DNA from: Byssothecium circinans
Taxonomy: Eukaryota > Ascomycota > Dothideomycetes > Pleosporales > Massarinaceae
Length of the DNA: 64,000 bases
Direction: 5' to 3'
NCBI GenBank assembly: GCA_010015675.1
Contig: ML976980.1
Location: forward strand, 1,386,864 to 1,450,863
Shown here: in pieces, positions 55,886-64,000 of the stretch
How the letters are laid out: each line of letters begins with the position of its first letter
Position numbering within the stretch: position 1 is the first letter of the stretch
Notes under the pieces: generated by a model
What the model was told of the DNA's origin: nothing
The model's input: only the letters and a program-made list of their open reading frames with translations
Database searches by the model: none
Made by a program: the position numbers and the translations under genes

Positions 55886-56258
55886 GGTGGCGGATCAGTG
55901 GAGATAGTAGGTGTGAGGTGGTTGTGATGCGCGGTGGAGGTTTCGACTTGGGAAGTTCGTGAAGTCGTATAATATAGCCTTATGGTTTGCGCTTTGAAGA
56001 TAATTTTGGAAAGGTCAGTCGCAGAGGTTGTGGAGTGTTAGATAGTCGTGAGGATGCTCGACGTGAAAGTTCAGGACGAAGCTGACTAAGCACCAAACTA
56101 CTGGTCCGTGCAGAAGCTCGCCAGCTTCGAGCTCTCGAGAACGGGGCGTGAATCATCATCGCCACGCCTTTAATAATTCGAATTTCAACAACGCGTGGAC
56201 GCCATTTATTGCCGCATCCACTCATAATCTTCGTGAGCACAAAAAGGCTCTATCTGCC
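55886..56258. promoter_or_regulatory. Bidirectional promoter of two splicing genes
   Basis: 373 bp between the ATGs of the PHF5A homologue and the pinin/SDK-like gene. Confidence 0.65.
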
Positions 56259-57316
56259 ATGAATGCCCCCATTGCGTCTGCAGTAGTGCTTCCTGAGCGA
56301 GAATCCCCTCCGCCAGCCTCGTCACCAACTGGCATCAAGCGACGGCAATCTTCTATATCCGAGCACGACGTAAAGCGAGCGCGCCTCAATGGTGATGGTG
56401 CCATAACCGATAGACGAGATTCAATATCCAAGTCAAGTGCCCCAGCGCCCAAAGGTCGTGAGCGAGGGCGAGAAAGGAGGTTGTTTGGCGCAGCGCTGGG
56501 TGCCCTCTCACAGAATTCCGCTACCGCAGGACAGAGACGCCGTATCGAGATCGAGAAGCGACAGCAGGCTCAAAGGAAGTCTGAAGACCAAGAAAGCGAG
56601 CAGAGGAAGTTGGGGCGTTTGGCCAAGCGCACAGCCCAGCGCTGGAGAGAACAGAAGAACTTTGAGAAAGCTTCGGTACGTACTGTCGCCAACCAAGCAT
56701 GTGTTTTTCGCCTGGTTTCAGAGCTGACTGCATGTAGATGTGTTTAAGGCATGACAACCTCCTCGCCATGGCCCACTTCCTACGGACCACTACTGAACCG
56801 CAACTGGTACGTACTTGGGCTACTCCCTGCGCTAGGGCGTTTCTCTTACAGTAATTATACTAACACTGCATGTAGCTCTATAAACCTTGGGAAACGACTC
56901 CAGACGAGGATGACCGTATACGCGATCAGATCGCCGCCGCTCAGGATACGATTCGCGGAGAATTAGAAGATTACGAATACCAGCAGGAGGCCGCTGCGCG
57001 GGAACAGGATGTCCCTCGCGAGGGGCAACCGGACCGCAACGCAGACACCTCCACATCTGGTAAGGAACTTAATCTAGAGACGCAAATGGAGCCCGTCACA
57101 GCCAATGACGGTTCTACTGACGGCGGAGACGCCCTTCCCGCAAACTCGGAACAACAGGACGATCATGCACGCCACACGAATGAGGTTTCGACCGAGGGAC
57201 AGATGGCCGGGAATAATCAGCATGGCGAAGTCACCAGTCATGAGACTAACAAACGGGCCATGGACGAAATTGGCGAGGAAGTCGTCGAAGCTGGGGAAGA
57301 TATGGTGATCTACTAA
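56259..57316 (+). CDS. Pinin/SDK/MemA domain protein
   Basis: Exons 56259-56675, 56738-56806 and 56876-57316; 308 aa. After a Ser/Pro-rich start, GRERRLFGAALGALSQNS opens the pinin/SDK/memA domain. A basic coiled part follows (RRRIEIEKRQQAQRKSEDQE; KLGRLAKRTAQRWREQKNFE), then MCLRHDNLLAMAHFLRTTTE and LYKPWETTPDEDDRIRDQIA. The tail is acidic and probably disordered. Pinin-like proteins associate with the exon junction complex and spliceosome in the nucleus. The start is at 56259; the frame is open further upstream but only with a GTG. Introns have GTACGT donors and TAG acceptors. Confidence 0.88.
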
Positions 57317-57631
57317 GCCGTCACCGTCGTCACAGCTTCGATCTTTCCTGGACCGACGGCCCGTTTTACTTCCTTGCACTAGCTCCGGTTTACCCTGGAT
57401 GTTCACGTCCTTGAAATTATCTTGCGTCGATTGGTCTACTACTTTTGCTCAGGGTTGTATTCATTTTGGATCTGAAGGCACAAGGTACAGATTCACCATA
57501 AAATTTCCTTCTTTAGCTTGAGGAGCAATCGTCCTCTATGCAACCAAAGGCATCTTAAGGATTGATCTCATCCTCTTCCAATCATCTTCGCGCTTTCTCC
57601 GTAGCCACCTTGCCGATCGCTCTGACTATCT

Positions 57632-57889
57632 CTATAGCAAGATCCGTTGTAGGGCTCTAGGACCGACAGGCCGCTGCGGCCCCACCAACGGCAGCCGATG
57701 GATTCGTACGCTCCGCACAGGTGTCCTCAAACCAATCTCATGTACACGGACAATCTCATCGGTCTTATTCAAATCCAAATCTCTCCGTAACTGGCTGCAT
57801 ACTCTGGCAGCTTCAAGCTTAGATTGATATTGATCCGTCGAATCGTCGAGCTCGAAGAGAGAGGCATCCTTGTCTAAAGTGAAAACCAT
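57632..57889 (-). CDS. Possible 85-aa hypothetical protein
   Basis: ATG start, open to a TAG. The first ~60 residues look like a real protein (FELDDSTDQYQSKLEAARVC, LRRDLDLNKTDEIVRVHEIG); the end is basic. No family recognised, no intron seen. It may be a genuine small gene or chance. Confidence 0.3.
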   Translation of the reverse strand: MVFTLDKDASLFELDDSTDQYQSKLEAARVCSQLRRDLDLNKTDEIVRVHEIGLRTPVRSVRIHRLPLVGPQRPVGPRALQRILL

Positions 57890-58453
57890 CGCCAGGCGAG
57901 AAATTCAATGCATGTGGCGAGGCAAGAACAGTGACAGCAATATCAATGCCTGGTAGGTGAACGAGCGGGGAGTTCAGCAGGGAGTCGAGAGCGGCTACAA
58001 GCGAGGAACCAAGTGCGGCGGTGGCGGGTTATAGCTTGGAGACACGGCATTCCGCTTCAGGCCCACACCACTTTCCCTCACCACATCGCATCGGTGAAAT
58101 TCGCGTAGGCGACTCGACACAACAAGCGGGTACTCCTGACGCCCACCTTCATGGTCATATCAGCTTCGGGCGATGAGCGACTTGTGGCGTATATCATCGT
58201 GTGGTTGAATAGTTAGGACAGCTCTTTCCGCTTTAGGGCGCCCCATTAGCTAGGAAAGTCAGGCATTAATTGAAGCCTGACAGCTGTCAATGCATGTGCC
58301 TCTACTAGCGTCACTTTTACTCCGCCTTAACACGTCATCGGCGTCAATGTACGCGCAGGCTATCAAAAGGTTATACTGCGTAGTATAGGCACTGGTTTAC
58401 TCTCTACCCTCCTTCAATTTCTCCACAATCACATATCAACACGAATCTGAACC
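57890..58453. other. Intergenic
   Basis: 564 bp, ending in a CT-rich leader (58400-58450) before the fragment below. Nothing coding is supported. Confidence 0.5.
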
Positions 58454-58640
58454 ATGACCGACGCGGGAGGCGGCCGAGACTCATCTGGATCGTACGATGC
58501 AGTTATTGAGGAGGCTGCAGTTGGAAGAACTGTTAAGAAAGGGAGCGACAGGGACATCGTGCTTTCATCTGGACAACGAGCCAAAGCCGACAGGGAGGCC
58601 AGGAAGGAGGCCAAGAGGAAGGCAGAGGAGGAGAAAAGGA
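58454..58640 (+). pseudogene. N-terminal gene fragment abutting the kinase gene
   Basis: An ATG after a typical CT-rich leader opens a protein-like stretch (MTDAGGGRDSSGSYDAVIEE; LSSGQRAKADREARKEAKRK AEEE) that seems real for about 62 residues. It then runs antisense into the 3' end of the kinase gene (58663). The frame continues to 59005 only as a shadow. Either a gene cut by a rearrangement, or a short overlapping gene. Confidence 0.4.
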
Positions 58641-58662
58641 CTACACATGGGGCCGCTACTCA

Positions 58663-60224
58663 TTACTCTGCGAAACGAGACTTCAGCAACTCATCATACT
58701 TTGCTTTATCAGCAAGCTTCCTCTTGACAACATCGCCTGCATTATCGCACCAGAACTCTGATACGGCTCGCTCGACCTCAGAAGACAAGTATCCCGATGG
58801 GCAAAGGTGGTCTTCAGGGAGAAAATGCATGGCGTCCACTGATGTTAAGCAATGCCAGAACCACACTCCTTTTGAGTCCCACATCTCTTCCATGGTTCTA
58901 GAGACTGAAATGCCATGCTGCATTGTCACTTCGTGTTCCTCCTTTGCCAATATACCCATGAATTCCCGTCGTACTTTGTCGTATGTAACGTATGCCTCGT
59001 CGTGAATCTCCTCAATGCTGCACCCAGTCAGCCAATATGGGACATCTAGCATCTCCGCTGGCAGTGCGCAGATCCATTCCAAATCAATCAAACATTTGAC
59101 ATTCCAGTCGTCATCGACGAAAATGTTGCTTGGATTAACATCAGTAAGGTTGAGAAGATATGGACCACAGCGGTATTCTCGTTTGATAAAACGATGCGAG
59201 ATTGCTCGTAGGAACGACATTATCGCCATCTGCGAGGGGCAGTCATTCTCGCTTAATGCGGCATTTGGTTGAGCGAGGAATCGCTCATCATGAAAGGTAA
59301 GCAAGTCGGAAACAAAAGAGTCCGTGCAGGAATGTAGATCGTTGCGCTGTATTAATCTTGGTGTACCATCGTTTTCTAGGATTGCAAGCGAGCAAGATAG
59401 GTATCGGTTTGTTAGGGCTACTGTACCATTATTGTGGAACTGGAAAGAACCGATGCTAGACTGAGGGATACGGGCCAAAGAGAGCATGATTTGGGCCAAG
59501 CCGTGGAACAGTCTTTGCCTGCGCTCTGGATCCGCCCTGTGCTTATCCAGAGTATTTGATAGCATTTGTACCATGTCGGAACCGATGTGCTCCAGAAGCA
59601 TGTATGGCGTCCGGATACTCGGGGCTGTCAAGGTATTCGTATATTGCGACAAGATCGGAAATCGAAAGAGGGAGTAGACAGAGCGCCATAGTGTATGCAG
59701 AATGCGGACATAGAATGGCTGCTGCGTTACATGTGCGAACTAGACTTCCATCAGTATAAATGCAAATGAGAAGAGATTTTGGTATTTACCTGGCGCCCAT
59801 CCGAAAACCCAAAGCCAAGCAGTTGAGGAATCCGGACATTGGGACATTTTTCTTGCATCCATACATACGCTCCGACCTCAGAGCTCAACTTCTCATCCAC
59901 CATTCCAACAAGTCGATGAGGCTTAGGGCAACGGAAAATAAATTTGGTGGTCAAACCGCCTGAGGCCACTTCAACAAGGACGCAAACATTGAACGCCCCT
60001 TGGATCCATTCTCGCGGATCGAGAACCGTGCAGGCATCTTTGTTTCCGAGCCGGAGGTGGTGCCTGACAACAGCTTCGATTGACTCTCGCTGAGCCCAGA
60101 GGTCTTTATATTGATTCTTGATTGCAGGGATATAGTCAAGTTCTCTCAGAACATTATAGTTCTTGCGAATAGCCGAGTCGTACGTGATAGGGGAACGTCC
60201 GAGGAGTTGTAGTCGATCAGGCAT
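58663..60224 (-). CDS. APH-family kinase-like protein
   Basis: Exons 60224-59790 and 59739-58663; 503 aa. An N-terminal part (DYIPAIKNQYKDLWAQRESI; FNVCVLVEVASGGLTTKFIF RCP) forms the nucleotide-binding lobe, with KLSSEVGAYVWMQEKCPNVR IP and LLGFGFSDGRQ. After the 50-nt intron come PYMLLEHIGSDM and the catalytic loop LTDVNPSNIFVDDDWN, then CLIDLEW, the DFG equivalent. Thr replaces the usual His before the catalytic Asp, as in many fungal members. The APH family (PF01636) phosphorylates small molecules, but fungal paralogues are numerous and mostly unassigned. Likely cytosolic. Confidence 0.88.
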
Positions 60225-61226
60225 GGAGGGAGAGTCAGTCTAACCGAGGCCGTTGAGAGGAGCCTAGACGTATCGCATCGAAGCACCCAATGCGATCAAT
60301 TTGAAATGGGCGACGTTGCTGGTGTGCTGATGTACAAAGGCCGGAGGTAGATGTCGAAACCAGCATTCTATTATGTAAGGACTCCGAAATTTAGCCGGCC
60401 TGGGAACGGAATCGGAATCCTTATCCTCTTCAGACCAACTTTCCTACCCAGCATGCCTCGACGTACAAAGCGCCGACGTCAGCAATAACAGACGTTTTGT
60501 GGCAACAGCTACAAGCCCTCGATGTACCCACAGCGGCGCAGAGTCACGTGTGCAGAGGGGTCTGGTAGTAGGGTAGTGAACCACGTCCTTCCGCGACATG
60601 ACTATGTGATGGCGCCCTTCTCGAACAAATGCACCCCGTGCTGCAGTAGATAAGAGAAACACGAGATGCTTCCGGCAGTTCCGAATCAGGTCTGCAGACA
60701 CAATATGCGGTTGACATGCTTGCCAGGGTCAATACCACACATGCATGTGTATACCGGATGCTTGTGAGAACGCCGGTAGATCTAACGGCAAGATCGCAAC
60801 CGAACGAAAGTACTGGTTTCTTCCAGCATTAGATTCTAGTAAGACAGGTTGGCTCATACTAATATCGAAGAGACCGCTACAATGGTAAATATTGCGGTTA
60901 GCCCCACGCAGAGTGGGATGCCAGATCTATAATCATCCGCGTCTGATTCAGACGTTGAGTACAGCCTCAAACAGCTGCGCAAAGGTCAGATTTCAAGAGC
61001 ATTGCGAAAAGAATCCCTTGTAGCATTGGTACGAGTAGTATAGTAATCCACGGTTTGGAATCGGTGGTTCTTTCGTTGTTAGTGTAGCGGGGTAGCAGTT
61101 GCCTCGGTACAAAACCCAGAGATGTCACTTCTCCACCGCCCTCTTTCTTCTCCCATTGTTTCTCAATCATCATCCCTTTCCTCTTGCTGTACGCACAGAG
61201 ACGTACAATCCCGAATTTTACATCGC
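60225..61226. other. Divergent promoter region
   Basis: 1 kb between the kinase and hydrolase genes; no supported gene. Confidence 0.5.
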
Positions 61227-62926
61227 ATGATGACGTCCCTTCAACCAATCGATCCGGCAAATGACTCCAGGATCGAACATCGCTCGAGCCCCGTGAACGG
61301 CTATACCTATCATTATCTATATGGCGAACCAGCAAGTGGCAAATTCACGGCTACAGTCTTCTTGGTGAGCACTTCTCCCTATCTGGCCTATGAACATCCG
61401 GTGGATCACCGTGACGAGAGCATCCGTGCATAGTGACTGACTGAACATTTGGACTGCAGATTCACGGCTGGCCAGACTGCTCAGCAGGATGGCGCTATCA
61501 AATTCCCCTTCTTTTGGAAATGGGTTTCAGGGTCGTGGCGCCTGATTTGATGGGGTTTGGCGGTACAGTATGTTCCCGCATCACTTTGATGCTGCATAAT
61601 ATCACGCCTCATTTCAGCTCCACACGCATCATTGATTCATGGGGTTCGTCCGATGCACACCCCCGCGGGCATTGTGGGGGTCTTGAGAGATCACCTCCCG
61701 CCTTGGTGACTAGAGAACATGGCTGAGTCTCAGATATAGGATGCTCCCAAAGTCCCGCCAAACGACATCGCTCTTTACGGCTTCAAGCGTGCGTCCGACG
61801 ATATTGCGGAACTTGCCAAAATCGTTGGCGCTGAGCAGATCATCTTGGGTGGCCACGACTGGTGATCTTACCCTCCGTCTTATGCAGTGGCTGTTGCTAA
61901 TAGTTTCTAGGGGAGGTGCAGTTGTGTGGCGAGCTGCACTTTGGTACGTCTAACATGGAAAAGAGTTGCTGCGGAGAAGACCTCGAGACTGACGGTCCAT
62001 ATAGGCATCCCGAACTTGTGACGCACGTCTTCTCGGTGTGCACACCCTATGCTCCACCTTCCAAAGAATACATTTCCACCGAAGATCTCGTCAAGGGCCC
62101 TTTGCCTCAGTTCGGTTACCAACTTCACCTCGCCTCTGGTGAGGTGGAGAAAGTCATCAAAGATGAGCAGTCGATCCGCCAGTTTCTCAAGGGCATGTTT
62201 GGAGGAAGGGGTCCAAATGGCGAGATTGTTTTTAGTCCCGAGCGGGGAGTTCTTTCGGACAACCTTCCTCTCATTGGAGACAGCAAGCTGTTGAATGGCA
62301 AGGTAAGCCCAGCTTCTCAGTTTCCCAACTCAAAGGAAGGCAGGTATTTCGCCTTCGTCGTTCGGTTCTTCGGCACGAAAAGTGCAGGTCTTGTAGCTCT
62401 GACCTTAGCTTACCTGGTTTGAGGATGAGAGGGTGTCGCCAATTTTCCAACTTCGAAGTTGACAAATACTTGCTGATCGCTGCAGATTCTCGATTACTAT
62501 GTGCAGGAGTACAGCCGCCACGGTATTCACAGCACCCGTAAGCAATTACAATTCATACGTCCATTTGTAATGTAACTGAACAATATCAGTCAACTGGTAC
62601 CGCAACCGTAAAGCGAATTGGGAGCAGGAACTTGTGTAAGTGGCAATACTCACCTGACTCAATCAACGAGAGCTGATCATCGCAGCTTCATCCAGCAGGG
62701 AAAACAGGAAATATCCATACCCACGCTGTTCATCCAGGCTACGCTCGATTCCATTCTCAAGCCAGAGATGTCGAAGAACATGGAGCACTTGATGCCGAAT
62801 TTGACCAGAGGTGAAGTTGAAGCGACGCATTGGGCTCTAACGCAGAAGCCTGTGGAGGTGAACGCCATCATTGAGAAATGGCTCGAGGGACAAGGCCTGG
62901 GCAAGCGCAGCTCAAGCTCGCTGTAA
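61227..62926 (+). CDS. Epoxide hydrolase, alpha/beta-hydrolase fold
   Basis: Eight exons: 61227-61364, 61460-61567, 61740-61861, 61911-61943, 62005-62302, 62486-62537, 62590-62635, 62686-62926; 345 aa. The oxyanion motif is HGWPD; the nucleophile is Asp122 in GGHDWGG, split by intron 3. Lid tyrosines appear in [11 protein letters not shown] and [10 protein letters not shown]. The late acid lies in [15 protein letters not shown] and the base His in [12 protein letters not shown]. Asp rather than Ser as nucleophile, with paired lid Tyr, marks soluble epoxide hydrolases, which open epoxides to diols. No signal peptide or peroxisomal tag. A second ATG lies at 61230. All seven introns keep frame. 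Confidence 0.93.
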
Positions 62927-64000
62927 GCTTCCAGCTTCATTCGGTCAGCCAATGCTGATATGGAGCTGCTGAGTAAGCGCCATATCGCAAAATTCGAATC
63001 GAGTCGCTTCTAGGTTTAATAAATAATCAATCCAAATCATGTCGATTACAAGTCCGAAATCGGCAATGAGATATGCGATCTAGGGCGAATAAATGGGGCT
63101 GTATCAGTCGACTTGCTGTCGGCTCTTCTGGTTCGCTCATGCTCACAAATGCGGTACCTCGGTTGTATGCAACAGCAAGCCATACCCAGGCGCTCCACCC
63201 ATAGGAAGGCACACTGGGCTAGGGCCACTGCAGTTGGGTCTTGTCGCGCTCGAGATGCGAAGGCGAACCGAATGCTGGTCCTGCGTCTACACAGGATGGG
63301 CAGTGAGCCAGGTATGTATCTTGAATCATGTCGCATGGGCTTGGTGTCGCTCCTTCCATGGGCGTTTGGAACATTGGATGAAGAACCGTCGCAATGCACG
63401 TCCTCGTTGATCTGGGTTTGCAACAGCCAGTGAAGAACCAAAGTCGACCCTTGTGGGTTGCCGTTGGATGGAAAACTTCTTACAACCAGCCGGGGCTATG
63501 ATCGTGAAAGTTGCGGAAACTGCACTCCGGATCGGCTTCGGTCGATAGAGAGACGTCGAACAGCGTACCTGACAGCCGGTCAACATGCAGCCAGCGCAGC
63601 GGGAAAGTTGTGCGGTGCTGCATTGTGCTTGGATCGAGCCTGGAAACGTTGCCGATTGCCAGGCTCGAAGGCGAGGAAACGATGGCGAAGTGACCGGTTG
63701 CTTCTCACCGCTCGTGGTGGCGTATGCAGTGGTTAAATGTTCTGACTTTCATCCAAAACCGCCTCAGAATATTTGCGAATGCTGGTTGCAACGAGTTCGG
63801 AGTATCTACGCCGTTGCCCACCGCCCATCGTTTACGGATCCTGGTGCATAAGTTCGTGCAGTTGGGAGGGACAGGACAGGGTATGCACCTTTTAGCGTGG
63901 CTGATCGGAGCATACGTAAGATACAAGGGGGAGGCATGAGCGGGCGGCCCTCCCCACTTTGGAGCTTTGGGCATCGAAAGCCATCGAAAATTCGATACAC
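62927..64000. other. Window edge, no gene recognised
   Basis: About 1.07 kb. Frames on both strands overlap and show no known family. A gene with short exons cannot be excluded. Confidence 0.4.

Noticed and set aside
62927..64000. Several overlapping 60-130-aa frames at the right edge
   Set aside because: Both strands are equally open, and no domain or splice pattern supports any of them.

Overview
The window is nuclear DNA of a filamentous ascomycete (Pezizomycotina). Short GT-AG introns (mostly 45-100 nt, often with CTAAC/CTGAC branch points), Zn2Cys6 regulators, a fungal NB-ARC/TPR NOD-like receptor and spliceosomal genes with fungal exon structure all point there. A Dothideomycete-like source is only an impression. 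I rebuilt 23 multi- or single-exon genes that close in frame, three further tentative small genes or fragments, and four gene remnants that cannot be closed.

Layout. 0.6-13 kb: an Mte1/ZGRF1-type DNA-repair factor, a BAR-SH3 endocytosis protein, two membrane proteins, an ER-lumen protein ending in KDEL and an F-box-like hypothetical. 13.9-25.2 kb: an island of broken genes (a truncated and a frameshifted dipeptidyl peptidase III, a broken membrane-protein gene and a broken 2OG-Fe(II) oxygenase) around one intact ten-exon NLR. A 66-bp sequence recurs on both sides of the NLR, and a foldback element with TA flanks lies at the right end. 26-35 kb: accessory metabolism, with two divergent Zn2Cys6 regulators, a CE4 polysaccharide deacetylase, a penicillin-acyltransferase-like Ntn hydrolase and a CsbD-like protein. 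36-43 kb: core genes, namely a J-domain/zinc-knuckle protein, the cwc15/rrp45 divergent pair and a DUF4336 protein.

43-50.8 kb: two hypothetical genes, a secreted peptide precursor with dibasic sites, a family X DNA polymerase and atg3. 50.8-55.5 kb is almost empty of genes. 55.5-57.3 kb: a divergent pair of splicing factors (PHF5A/Rds3 and pinin/SDK). 57.6-63 kb: small fragments, an APH-family kinase and an eight-exon epoxide hydrolase. The last 1 kb shows nothing convincing.

Shared promoters link related jobs: RNA processing (cwc15 with rrp45; PHF5A with pinin-like) and regulation (the two Zn2Cys6 genes). The most unusual parts are the pseudogene island around the intact NLR, the KDEL-tagged unknown protein, the dibasic-site secreted precursor and the J-domain protein with two CCHC knuckles.
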